Origin: Pseudomonas thivervalensis
GTDB lineage: Bacteria; Pseudomonadota; Gammaproteobacteria; Pseudomonadales; Pseudomonadaceae
NCBI RefSeq assembly: GCF_001269655.1
Contig: NZ_LHVE01000017.1
Span: 89,952 to 153,951 of the forward strand
DNA length: 64,000 bases
Direction: 5' to 3'
Positions 48,412 to 56,774 of the stretch are shown in pieces. The notes beneath the pieces were generated by a model. That model was not told the origin of the DNA. It worked only from the letters and a program-made list of their open reading frames with translations, and searched no databases. Every line of letters starts with the position of its first letter. Positions within the stretch are counted from its first letter, which is position 1. The position numbers and the translations under genes were made by a program.

Positions 48412-49521
48412 ATGGCCTTTAACAGCATTCAGGAAATCATCGAAGATTACCGCCTGGGCAAGATGGTGTTGCTGGTGGATGACGAAGATCGGGAAAACGA
48501 AGGCGACCTGCTACTGGCCGCCGATTGTTGCGACGCCCAGGCCATCAGCTTCATGGCGCGTGAAGCCCGTGGGTTGATCTGCCTGACGTTGACCGACGAG
48601 CACTGCCAGCGCCTGGGGCTTGAGCAAATGGTACCGAGCAACGGCAGCGTGTTCAGCACCGCATTCACGGTTTCCATCGAGGCCGCCATCGGCGTGACCA
48701 CCGGTATTTCCGCCGCCGACCGGGCACGCACGGTCGCCGCCGCCGTGGCCGTCGATGCGGGGCCCAACGACATTGTGCAGCCGGGGCATATCTTTCCGCT
48801 GCGGGCCAAGGAAGGTGGCGTGCTCACCCGCGCCGGGCACACCGAAGCCGGTTGCGACCTTGCGCGCTTGGCGGGTTTCACCCCGGCGTCGGTGATCGTC
48901 GAAGTGATGAACGATGACGGCACCATGGCCCGCCGTCCCGATCTGGAGATTTTCGCCCGCAAACACGGGATCAAGATCGGCACCATCGCCGACCTGATCC
49001 ACTATCGCCTGAGCACCGAGCACACCGTGGTGCGCATCGGTGAACGGGAACTGCCCACGGTACATGGCACCTTCCGCTTGTTCACTTTCGAAGACCGCAT
49101 TGAAGGCGGCGTGCATATGGCGATGGTCATGGGCGACATTCGCCGGGATGAGCCAACGCTGGTGCGGGTGCACGTGATCGATCCGTTGCGGGACCTGGTC
49201 GGTTCGCAATACAACGGCCCATCCAATTGGACGCTGTGGGCAGCCTTGCAACGGGTGGCTGAGGAAGGTCACGGCGTGGTGGTCGTGCTGGCCAACCACG
49301 AATCGTCCCAGGCGCTGCTTGAGCGCGTACCGCAACTGACCCAGCCGCCACGACAGTTCAGTCGGTCGCAATCGCGCATCTATTCTGAAGTAGGCACCGG
49401 CGCGCAGATTCTCCAGGACCTGGGCGTCGGTAAATTGCGGCACCTGGGACCACCGCTCAAGTATGCGGGGCTGACGGGGTACGACCTGGAGGTGGTGGAG
49501 AGCATCCCCTTCACCGCATAA
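48412..49521 (+). CDS. ribB: 3,4-dihydroxy-2-butanone-4-phosphate synthase paralogue (RibB-like)
   Basis: A 369-residue riboflavin-pathway enzyme. The N-terminal domain has the DHBP synthase signature DDEDRENEG (residues 23-31) and RAGHTEAG (140-147), so ribulose-5-phosphate to DHBP activity is plausible. The C-terminal domain resembles GTP cyclohydrolase II, but the zinc-binding cysteines are absent (RVHVIDPLRDLVGSQYNG), so it is probably inactive, as in other pseudomonad RibBA-like proteins. The start follows a GAGAGCCCGAC leader. Pseudomonas genomes usually carry another ribB in the riboflavin operon. This copy may raise flavin supply for the monooxygenase system. Confidence 0.88.
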   Translation: MAFNSIQEIIEDYRLGKMVLLVDDEDRENEGDLLLAADCCDAQAISFMAREARGLICLTLTDEHCQRLGLEQMVPSNGSVFSTAFTVSIEAAIGVTTGISAADRARTVAAAVAVDAGPNDIVQPGHIFPLRAKEGGVLTRAGHTEAGCDLARLAGFTPASVIVEVMNDDGTMARRPDLEIFARKHGIKIGTIADLIHYRLSTEHTVVRIGERELPTVHGTFRLFTFEDRIEGGVHMAMVMGDIRRDEPTLVRVHVIDPLRDLVGSQYNGPSNWTLWAALQRVAEEGHGVVVVLANHESSQALLERVPQLTQPPRQFSRSQSRIYSEVGTGAQILQDLGVGKLRHLGPPLKYAGLTGYDLEVVESIPFTA

Positions 49522-49544
49522 GCCCAAGGCTACGCACAGCCCCA

Positions 49545-49634
49545 GTGGGAGCGAGCTTGCTCGCGATAGCAACTAACCAGCCGACATGAAGGGAGACTGA
49601 CACACCGCTATCGCGAGCAAGCTCGCTCCCACAA
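49545..49634. repeat. Inverted pair of GGGAGCGAG-family elements
   Basis: GTGGGAGCGAGCTTGCTCGC and its facing copy ending CTCGCTCCCACAAGG, with a 40-base centre. It follows the ribB-like gene. Confidence 0.8.
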
Positions 49635-49711
49635 GGGTTCCATCCAAGAATGACAGAGAAAAATCTGCGCCCGGACAGATAGCCGGTACGGCAAAATGCT
49701 TGCAGAAAGTT

Positions 49712-49738
49712 TGGAATACCATAATATGATATTCCATA
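49712..49738 (+). promoter_or_regulatory. GntR-type operator before the ABC importer
   Basis: TGGAATACCATAAT is the reverse complement of the ATTATGGTATACCA site with one change. It lies within a larger palindrome, TGGAATA ... TATTCCA. It sits about 120 bases before the substrate-binding protein gene. The rest of the 49522-49855 gap holds only the repeat pair above. Confidence 0.55.
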
Positions 49739-49855
49739 GACCGAGCGTTCCAGCCAACCTTTGGCACGGTCGCCCGCAAGGCCAGTTGGACCAATGCTCC
49801 CGATAAGTGGGCGAACAAAAGCCCACTCAATAAACACAACAATGAGGGCGTGAAA

Positions 49856-50881
49856 ATGGTGTTGAAGAAAAGTGCAGCCGCAGTTCTTTTTGCCGGCCTG
49901 CTGAGTGTCACCAGCCAGGCGACGATGGCCGCTGAAAGCGTCAACTTCGTCAGTTGGGGTGGCAGCACCCAGGACGCACAGAAGCAGGCCTGGGCCGACC
50001 CGTTCAGCAAGGCCAGCGGCATCACCGTGGTCCAGGATGGCCCCACCGACTACGGCAAACTCAAGGCCATGGTCGAAAGCGGCAACGTGCAGTGGGACGT
50101 GGTCGACGTTGAAGCCGATTTCGCCCTGCGCGCCGCCGCTGAAGGCCTGCTCGAACCCCTCGACTTCTCGGTGGTGCAGCGCGACAAGATCGACCCGCGC
50201 TTCGTTTCCGACCATGGCGTCGGCTCGTTCTACTTCTCCTTTGTTCTCGGCTACAACGAAGGCAAGCTCGGTGCTGGCAAGCCCCAGGACTGGTCCGCAC
50301 TGTTCGACACCAAGACCTATCCCGGCAAACGCGCCCTCTACAAATGGCCTAGTCCCGGTGTGCTTGAGCTGGCCCTGCTGGCCGATGGCGTTTCTCAGGA
50401 CAAGCTCTATCCGCTGGACCTGGACCGCGCCTTCAAGAAACTCGACACCATCAAGAAAGACATCGTCTGGTGGGGCGGCGGCGCCCAGTCCCAGCAGCTG
50501 CTCGCGTCCGGCGAAGCCAGCATCGGACAGTTCTGGAACGGGCGTATCTATGCCTTGCAACAAGACGGCGCTCCAGTCGGCGTAAGCTGGAAGCAGAACC
50601 TGGTCATGGCCGACATCCTGGTCATTCCAAAGGGTTCGAAAAACAAGGCCGCGGCCATGAAGTTCCTGGCCAACGCCAGCAGCGCCAAGGGCCAGGCCGA
50701 CTTTTCCAACCTGACCGCCTACGCTCCGGTCAACGTCGACAGCGTCGCCCGCCTGGATTCGGTGCTCGCTCCCAACCTGCCGACCGCCTACGCCAAGGAT
50801 CAGATCACGCTTGATTTCGCGTACTGGGCCAAGAACGGTCAGGACATCGCGACACGGTGGAACGAATGGCTGGTCAAATGA
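49856..50881 (+). CDS. ABC transporter periplasmic substrate-binding protein
   Basis: A 341-residue exported binding protein of the PotD/PotF-like (polyamine-type) family 1 solute-binding class. The ATG at 49856 has GAGGGCGTGAAA upstream; a GTG two codons earlier is possible. The signal peptide is VLKKSAAAVLFAGLLSVTSQ with cleavage near AMAAE. The mature start VNFVSWGGSTQDAQKQAWAD and the ligand-site phrase KWPSPGVLELALLADG are typical of polyamine/opine-type binding proteins, but the substrate is not certain. Its stop overlaps the permease start (ATGA). Confidence 0.92.
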   Translation: MVLKKSAAAVLFAGLLSVTSQATMAAESVNFVSWGGSTQDAQKQAWADPFSKASGITVVQDGPTDYGKLKAMVESGNVQWDVVDVEADFALRAAAEGLLEPLDFSVVQRDKIDPRFVSDHGVGSFYFSFVLGYNEGKLGAGKPQDWSALFDTKTYPGKRALYKWPSPGVLELALLADGVSQDKLYPLDLDRAFKKLDTIKKDIVWWGGGAQSQQLLASGEASIGQFWNGRIYALQQDGAPVGVSWKQNLVMADILVIPKGSKNKAAAMKFLANASSAKGQADFSNLTAYAPVNVDSVARLDSVLAPNLPTAYAKDQITLDFAYWAKNGQDIATRWNEWLVK

Positions 50882-51810
50882 AAATGTCGGCAACGGCAAC
50901 CCAGCACACCGGGGGCGCCGCTGGCGCTGCCGGTGTGGCAACCGCCCAGGCCGCTGCACCGCAAGCACCGTCGCGGCTGCAGCGCTGGCGCGGGGCCGGC
51001 AACCTGCTCCCCGCCCTGCTGTTCCTCGGCCTGTTCTTCCTGGCGCCGCTGATCGGCCTGCTGCTGCGCGGAGTGCTGGAGCCGGTGCCCGGGTTGGGCA
51101 ACTACGAGCAACTGTTCGCCAACTCGGCCTACGCCCGGGTGCTGTTCAACACCTTTTCGGTGGCCGGGCTGGTAACGCTGTTCAGCCTGCTGCTGGGTTT
51201 CCCCCTGGCCTGGGCCATTACCCTGGTACCCCGTGGCTGGGGCCGCTGGATGCTGAACATCGTGCTGCTGTCGATGTGGACCAGCCTGTTGGCCCGTACC
51301 TACTCCTGGCTGGTGCTGCTGCAAGCCTCGGGCGTGGTGAACAAGACGCTAATGGCATTGGGCATCATCGACCAGCCGCTGGAGATGGTGCACAACCTCA
51401 CCGGTGTGGTGATCGGCATGAGCTACATCATGATCCCGTTCATCGTGCTGCCGTTGCAGGCGACCATGCAGGCCATCGACCCGATGATCCTGCAGGCCGG
51501 TTCGATTTGCGGCGCCAGTCCCTGGACCAACTTCTTCCGGGTATTCCTGCCGCTGTGCCGGCCGGGGCTGTTCTCCGGCGGGCTGATGGTGTTCGTGATG
51601 TCCCTCGGTTACTACGTGACCCCGGCACTGCTGGGCGGCGCGCAGAACATGATGCTGCCGGAATTCATCATCCAGCAGGTGCAGTCGTTCCTCAACTGGG
51701 GCCTGGCCAGTGCCGGCGCGGCCTTGTTGGTGGCGATCACCCTGGTGTTGTTCTACTTCTACCTGAAGCTCCAGCCGGAATCCCCGGTGGGCGCCAGCAA
51801 CGCGAGGTAA
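50878..51810 (+). CDS. ABC transporter permease, first subunit
   Basis: A 310-residue inner-membrane permease of the PotB/PotH type with six main membrane segments after an alanine-rich N-terminus. The EAA loop that contacts the ATPase reads AGSICGASPWTNFFRVFLPL. The preferred start overlaps the binding-protein stop; in-frame GTG and ATG codons up to 21 bases earlier are possible. It pairs with the second permease six bases downstream. Confidence 0.92.
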   Translation: MKMSATATQHTGGAAGAAGVATAQAAAPQAPSRLQRWRGAGNLLPALLFLGLFFLAPLIGLLLRGVLEPVPGLGNYEQLFANSAYARVLFNTFSVAGLVTLFSLLLGFPLAWAITLVPRGWGRWMLNIVLLSMWTSLLARTYSWLVLLQASGVVNKTLMALGIIDQPLEMVHNLTGVVIGMSYIMIPFIVLPLQATMQAIDPMILQAGSICGASPWTNFFRVFLPLCRPGLFSGGLMVFVMSLGYYVTPALLGGAQNMMLPEFIIQQVQSFLNWGLASAGAALLVAITLVLFYFYLKLQPESPVGASNAR

Positions 51811-51816
51811 GCCGTC

Positions 51817-52626
51817 ATGCTCCTGACTCCCAATGCCATGAGCCGGCGCATGCGGTTCGGCCTGTATTTCACCACCGGCCTGATCGCGCTGTTCCTGCTG
51901 CTGCCGATCGTGTTCATCGTGCTACTGTCGTTCGGTTCGTCCCAATGGCTGGTCTTCCCGCCACCCGGCTGGACGCTCAAATGGTACGGCCAGTTCTTTT
52001 CCAACCCCGACTGGATGAGTGCCGCACTGACCAGCCTCAAGGTCGCGGTGCTGACCACCGTTTGCGCCGTGGCGCTGGGCCTGCCGACGGCGTTTGCCCT
52101 GGTGCGCGGACGCTTCCCGGGCCGGGAAATGCTCTACGGCCTGTTCACCCTGCCGATGATCGTGCCGCTGGTGATCATCGCCGTGGCGGTGTACGCGCTG
52201 TTCCTCAAGCTGGGCTACACCGGGACGATGTTCGCCTTCGTGGTCAGCCACGTCATCGTCGCACTGCCGTTCACCATTATCTCGATCATCAACTCGCTCA
52301 AGCTGTTCGACCAATCCATCGAGGACGCAGCGGTGATCTGCGGCGCCTCACGCTTGCAAGCGGTATTCAAGGTGACCTTCCCGGCCATTCGCCCGGGCAT
52401 GGTCGCTGGCGCGCTGTTCGCGTTCCTGGTGTCGTGGGATGAAGTGGTGCTGAGCGTGATGATGGCCAGCCCGACCCTGCAAACCTTGCCCGTCAAGATG
52501 TGGACCACCCTGCGCCAGGACCTGACGCCTGTGATCGCCGTCGCTTCGACGCTGCTGATCGGCCTCTCGGTGCTGGTGATGGTGATCGCCGCCGCCCTGC
52601 GCCGGCGCAATGAAATCAGCGCCTGA
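51817..52626 (+). CDS. ABC transporter permease, second subunit
   Basis: A 269-residue permease of the PotC/PotI type with six membrane segments (IALFLLLPIVFIVLLSF first). The EAA loop is EDAAVICGASRLQAVFKVTF. The ATPase gene follows 17 bases after its stop. Together with the preceding permease it should form the heterodimeric channel. Confidence 0.93.
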   Translation: MLLTPNAMSRRMRFGLYFTTGLIALFLLLPIVFIVLLSFGSSQWLVFPPPGWTLKWYGQFFSNPDWMSAALTSLKVAVLTTVCAVALGLPTAFALVRGRFPGREMLYGLFTLPMIVPLVIIAVAVYALFLKLGYTGTMFAFVVSHVIVALPFTIISIINSLKLFDQSIEDAAVICGASRLQAVFKVTFPAIRPGMVAGALFAFLVSWDEVVLSVMMASPTLQTLPVKMWTTLRQDLTPVIAVASTLLIGLSVLVMVIAAALRRRNEISA

Positions 52627-52643
52627 GCGCCTAGGAGAACACG

Positions 52644-53795
52644 ATGAGTGCCGTCAAAGACCCCGCACAACAGAACAACAAGACCCTGGTCAGCCTGCGC
52701 AACCTGAACAAGCACTACGGCGACTTTGCCGCCGTGGACGATATTTCCCTGGAGATCCAGGACGGCGAATTCCTGACCTTCCTCGGTTCCAGCGGCTCGG
52801 GCAAGAGCACTACGCTGTCGATGCTGGCCGGGTTCGAAACACCCAGCAGTGGCGAGATCCTGGTGGGCGGCAAATCCCTGGTCAACGTCCCGCCGCACAA
52901 GCGCGACATCGGCATGGTGTTCCAGCGCTACTCGCTGTTCCCGCATCTGTCGGTACGCGACAACATTGCCTTTCCCCTGGCGATTCGCAAACTGGCCAGC
53001 GCCGAGCGCGAACGCCGGGTCGACGCCATGCTTAAACTGGTGCAGCTGGGAGAGTTCGCCCATCGCCGCCCTTCGCAACTGTCCGGCGGCCAGCAGCAGC
53101 GTGTGGCGATTGCCCGAGCACTGGTCTATGAACCGCGCATCTTGCTGATGGATGAGCCTCTCGGGGCCTTGGACAAAAAGCTCCGGGAGGACTTGCAGGA
53201 TGAACTGCGCCAGTTGCACCGCCGGCTGGGCATCACCATCGTCTACGTCACCCATGACCAGGAAGAAGCCATGCGCCTGTCCCAGCGCATCGCCATTTTC
53301 AGCCACGGCAAGATCGTCGGCCTGGGCAGCGGCTACGACCTCTACCAGAACCCGCCGAACGCCTTCGTCGCGTCGTTCCTGGGCAACTCCAATTTCCTCA
53401 AGCTCAAGGCCCAGGGCAATGCCGTGGCGAGCTTCGAAGGCCAGTCGCTGTCGATCCGACTGACCGCCGGCCTGCAAACGGACCAGGATGTGCTGCTGAT
53501 GGTGCGCCCGGAAAAAGCCCTCGCCCTGAGCGTCGAGCAAGCCGCCCAGGAACCCTTGGCGGCCGGCTGGAATGAGGTGTCGGCCAAGGTCGTCGAAGTG
53601 CTGTTCCTCGGCGAAAGCCAGACCTGCAGCGTGGTGACGTCCGGCGGCACGGCCATGACCGTCAAGGCGCTGTCCGCCGCCGGCATGCCACTCAAGGCTG
53701 GCGACCCGGTGCGCGTGCGTTGGGCCACCGCCGACGCCTGCGTCTACACCCAATGGGCCGAGAGCGACCTGAACAAGGCCGCGGGTGCCCACTGA
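52644..53795 (+). CDS. ABC transporter ATP-binding protein
   Basis: A 383-residue ATPase of the PotA-like class. The Walker A motif is GSSGSGKSTT, the Q loop FQRYSLFPHLSV, the signature LSGGQQQR, Walker B ILLMDEPLGALD, and the switch histidine lies in VTHDQEEA. The C-terminal TOBE domain (about residues 270-380) is present. An AGGAGAACACG leader precedes the ATG. Its stop overlaps the next start (TGATG). It powers the importer encoded by the three genes before it. Confidence 0.95.
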   Translation: MSAVKDPAQQNNKTLVSLRNLNKHYGDFAAVDDISLEIQDGEFLTFLGSSGSGKSTTLSMLAGFETPSSGEILVGGKSLVNVPPHKRDIGMVFQRYSLFPHLSVRDNIAFPLAIRKLASAERERRVDAMLKLVQLGEFAHRRPSQLSGGQQQRVAIARALVYEPRILLMDEPLGALDKKLREDLQDELRQLHRRLGITIVYVTHDQEEAMRLSQRIAIFSHGKIVGLGSGYDLYQNPPNAFVASFLGNSNFLKLKAQGNAVASFEGQSLSIRLTAGLQTDQDVLLMVRPEKALALSVEQAAQEPLAAGWNEVSAKVVEVLFLGESQTCSVVTSGGTAMTVKALSAAGMPLKAGDPVRVRWATADACVYTQWAESDLNKAAGAH

Positions 53796-54325
53796 TGAAC
53801 ATTGCGTGCCCACAACCGCTCCAGCCCGAGGATCGTCCGATGATCGATGCCAGCGTCTACAAACAAGTCATGGGCTCGTTCCCGTCCGGGGTGACGGTGA
53901 TCACCACCCTCGATGACGACGGCCAGATCGTCGGCCTGACTGCCAGTGCCTTCAGCTCATTGTCGATGGAGCCGGCCCTGGTGCTGTTCTGCCCCAACTA
54001 CAGCTCCGATTCCTATCCGGTACTGATCAAGAACAAGCGCTTCGCCATCCACTTGCTCTCCGGCGGCCAGCAGAACGAAGCCTATGCCTTCGCCCGCAAA
54101 GGCAAGGACAAGGCCCAGGGCATCGAATGGACCCTGAGCGAACGGGGTAACCCGCTGCTGAGCAACGCCACCGCCATCATCGAATGCGAACTGTGGCGCG
54201 AATACGAAGGCGGCGACCACGCCATCATGGTCGGCGCCGTGAAGAACCTGATCGTGCCGCAGCACACACCGGGGCCGCTGGTTTATTGCCACGGCAAGAT
54301 GGGCGCCCTGCCCGTCCTCGCCTGA
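53795..54325 (+). CDS. Flavin reductase (HpaC/RutF-type), copy 2
   Basis: A 176-residue flavin reductase, paralogous to the one at 45515 (same length core, same SFPSGVTVITTLDDDGQIVG start, same EGGDHAIMVGAVKNLIV end). The first ATG at 53795 overlaps the ATPase stop. A second ATG at 53840 (MIDASVYK) has a better ribosome site (GAGG eight bases away) and matches the start of copy 1, so the real start may be there. The gene directly precedes the luciferase-like monooxygenase, its probable client for FMNH2. Confidence 0.88.
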   Translation: MNIACPQPLQPEDRPMIDASVYKQVMGSFPSGVTVITTLDDDGQIVGLTASAFSSLSMEPALVLFCPNYSSDSYPVLIKNKRFAIHLLSGGQQNEAYAFARKGKDKAQGIEWTLSERGNPLLSNATAIIECELWREYEGGDHAIMVGAVKNLIVPQHTPGPLVYCHGKMGALPVLA

Positions 54326-54354
54326 ATCGATCGTCAACAAAAAGAGAAAGCGCC

Positions 54355-55398
54355 ATGAAATTTTCCTTGTTCGTACACATGGAGCGCTGGGACGAAAGCG
54401 TCAGCCATCGCCAGTTGTTCGAAGACCTGAGCGAGTTGACCCTGTTGGCCGAGGCCGGCGGTTTCAGCACCGTGTGGATCGGCGAACACCACGCCATGGA
54501 ATACACCATCTCGCCAAGCCCGATGCCGTTGCTGGCGTACCTGGCCGGCAAGACCACGACCATCCACCTGGGCGCCGGCACCATCATCGCGCCGTTCTGG
54601 CACCCGCTGCGGGTGGCCGGCGAATGCGCGCTGCTGGATGTGATCAGCAATGGCCGCATGGAAGTCGGCCTGGCCCGGGGCGCCTACCAGGTTGAATTCG
54701 ACCGCATGGCCGGCGGCATGCCGGCTTCCTCCGGCGGCCAGGCCCTGCGCGAAATGGTCCCGGTGGTGCGCGCCCTGTGGCAAGGCGACTACGCCCACGA
54801 TGGCGAGATCTGGAAATTCCCGACGTCCACCTGCGTGCCCAAGCCAATCCGCAAGCCTCACCCGCCGATGTGGATCGCCGCCCGCGACCCGGACTCCCAC
54901 AACTTCGCCGTTGCCAACGGCTGCAACGTGATGGTCACGCCGTTGATGAAGGGCGATGAGGAAGTGCTGGACCTGAAGAACAAATTCCAGGCCGCCCTGG
55001 ACAACAACCCCGACGTGCCACGCCCGCAACTGATGGTGCTGCGCCACACCCACGTCCATGCGGTGGACGATCCCGAAGGCTGGAAGGTTGGCGCCCAAGC
55101 CATCTCGAAGTTCTATCGCACCTTCGATGCCTGGTTCGGCAACAAGCAAGTGCCGGTCAACGGCTTCCTGGCACCCAGCCCGGAAGAAAAGTTCGCCGAG
55201 CGCCCGGAATTCCAGCTGGACAACATCCGCAAGAACACCATGATCGGCACCCCGCAGCAGATCATCGAGCGAATCAAGTACTACCAGGAACTGGGGGTGG
55301 ATGAGTTCAGCTTCTGGTGCGACAACAGCCTGCCCCATGCCGAAAAGAAAAAATCCCTGGAGCTGTTCATCCAGCAGGTGGTGCCGGCGTTTCGGTGA
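54355..55398 (+). CDS. Luciferase-like (LLM class) flavin-dependent monooxygenase
   Basis: A 347-residue bacterial-luciferase-fold (TIM barrel) enzyme that uses reduced FMN and oxygen. The ATG at 54355 has AAAGAGAAAGCGCC upstream. Typical features are KFSLFVHMERWDESVSHRQL, EAGGFSTVWIGEHHAMEYTI, EVGLARGAYQVEFDRMAGGM and the late TMIGTPQQIIERIKYYQELG. It lies 29 bases after the flavin reductase and is the last gene of the importer unit. It should start substrate breakdown by hydroxylation, C-S, C-N or Baeyer-Villiger-type cleavage; which one cannot be told. Confidence 0.93.
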   Translation: MKFSLFVHMERWDESVSHRQLFEDLSELTLLAEAGGFSTVWIGEHHAMEYTISPSPMPLLAYLAGKTTTIHLGAGTIIAPFWHPLRVAGECALLDVISNGRMEVGLARGAYQVEFDRMAGGMPASSGGQALREMVPVVRALWQGDYAHDGEIWKFPTSTCVPKPIRKPHPPMWIAARDPDSHNFAVANGCNVMVTPLMKGDEEVLDLKNKFQAALDNNPDVPRPQLMVLRHTHVHAVDDPEGWKVGAQAISKFYRTFDAWFGNKQVPVNGFLAPSPEEKFAERPEFQLDNIRKNTMIGTPQQIIERIKYYQELGVDEFSFWCDNSLPHAEKKKSLELFIQQVVPAFR

Positions 55399-55408
55399 CT
55401 GACATCCT

Positions 55409-55566
55409 CTGGGAGCGAGCTTGCTCGCGATTGGGCCAGCACGCTCCACATCACTGTGACCGACACTCCGCCATCGCGAGCAGGCTCGCTCCCGCAGGGG
55501 ATCCTGTGGCGTACGCAGCATCCGGGTACGCCACCAGTCCTGTGGGAGCGAGCCTGCTCGCGATGG
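55409..55566. repeat. Three GGGAGCGAG-family elements plus a hairpin
   Basis: Copies at 55409-55431, 55473-55498 and 55541-55566 in alternating orientation. Between the second and third, a small inverted repeat TGGCGTAC/GTACGCCA spans 55506-55532. No gene is visible in the 55399-55706 gap. Confidence 0.8.
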
Positions 55567-55706
55567 CCATCCCACTGAAACATATGTGTCAAATGTGACA
55601 ATTGACCCCACTGCCCCGCCATTGCCCCGCAGACCCCTATTAACCGCTCGCAAAGCCACCTAACGTACCGCGCAAACGGATCGACTCTGATTAAGGATGA
55701 TGCGCG

Positions 55707-56705
55707 TTGGGGGTTTATCGGTTGCTGTTGGCCATGTTGGTGGCCGTTTCTCATATGGGCGTGACTTTCCTCGGATTGAACCCCGGCGTCGTTGCCGTGG
55801 TGTCCTTCCTGATCATCAGCGGTTTCGTGATGACCTCGCTGATCGAAAGGACCTACAACCGCCCGGGCCAAATCGGCCTGTTCTATATTGATCGGCTGCT
55901 GAGGCTGTACCCGCAGTTCCTGGTGTACTTCGTCTTGTCCTGCGCGGTGATCCATTTCCTCCTGCCGGGAACACCCCAGGCCGCCGCCCTGACCCTGGAA
56001 AACATCGCCACCAGCCTGCCGATCCTGCCGCTGGGTTTCTATATGTTCGGCATCACCGTGCCCGAGATCCTGCCACCCGGTTGGTCCCTGGGCCTGGAAA
56101 TGTGCTTTTACCTGCTGATCCCGTTCCTGATCCTCTACAAGACGCGAGGGATCGTCTTTGCACTGTCCGTGACGGTGTTCATGATCGCCTCGCTGGGCTA
56201 CCTCGACACCGACATCTACGGCTATCGCCTGCTGCCAGGTGTGCTGTTTATTTTCCTTTGCGGCAGCTACCTGTATCGGGCCCAGGCCAAGGGGCTGTGG
56301 ATCGCGTTCGTTACCCTGCTCGTTGCCGCATTGATGTTTCTCGCCATTGTCATGGGAATCATTCCGCGCCGACCGTTCAACGCCGAGGTGACCCTGGGCA
56401 TCGCCCTTGGCCTGCCGACGGTGTATCTGCTCAGCAGGCTGAAGCATCACCGACTCGATGAATTCCTGGGCAATATCAGCTACGGCGTGTTCCTCAACCA
56501 CTTTGTGGTGATGTACGTGTTGCGGGCGTTCTGGCCGGTGGCGTACAGCGGCCTGATCATCATGGCAGTGCTGGTGCTGTCGTTCGCCTTGAGTGGTATT
56601 TCGTACTACGGGGTCGAACGGCCGGCGCTGAAGCTTCGTCATGCTCTCAGGGCTGGCGTGAAATACGATGCCACGCGGACTCCCGTTGTGAGCACGGCGG
56701 CTTAG
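55707..56705 (+). CDS. Membrane acyltransferase (acyltransferase 3 family)
   Basis: A 332-residue integral membrane O-acyltransferase with about ten hydrophobic segments. The frame only opens at 55701. I use a TTG at 55707, nine bases after AAGGA; an ATG at 55734 is the next choice. The start GVYRLLLAMLVAVSHMG carries the family histidine, and the ISGFVMTSLIERTYNRPGQI then IDRLLRLYPQF motif follows. The family acylates sugars, surface polysaccharides or lipids; the target is unknown. It ends at a strong shared terminator. Confidence 0.85.
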   Translation: MGVYRLLLAMLVAVSHMGVTFLGLNPGVVAVVSFLIISGFVMTSLIERTYNRPGQIGLFYIDRLLRLYPQFLVYFVLSCAVIHFLLPGTPQAAALTLENIATSLPILPLGFYMFGITVPEILPPGWSLGLEMCFYLLIPFLILYKTRGIVFALSVTVFMIASLGYLDTDIYGYRLLPGVLFIFLCGSYLYRAQAKGLWIAFVTLLVAALMFLAIVMGIIPRRPFNAEVTLGIALGLPTVYLLSRLKHHRLDEFLGNISYGVFLNHFVVMYVLRAFWPVAYSGLIIMAVLVLSFALSGISYYGVERPALKLRHALRAGVKYDATRTPVVSTAA

Positions 56706-56722
56706 CCCTGAAAGCCGCACAA

Positions 56723-56754
56723 GAAAATGCCCGGGACGCAGGTCCCGGGCATTT
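56723..56754. terminator. Bidirectional intrinsic terminator
   Basis: Stem AAAATGCCCGGGAC/GTCCCGGGCATTTT with a four-base loop, flanked by A and T runs. It serves both the acyltransferase gene and the convergent receptor gene. Confidence 0.9.
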
Positions 56755-56774
56755 TTTGTTTCAGCGCGGCAGAA

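Noticed and set aside
42555..55398. Rut pyrimidine degradation or alkanesulfonate (Ssu) operon.
   Set aside because: RutA-B-C-E partners and SsuE/SsuB-type genes are absent. The importer is of the polyamine-type class and the hydrolase, aldehyde dehydrogenase and CMD genes do not belong to either pathway.
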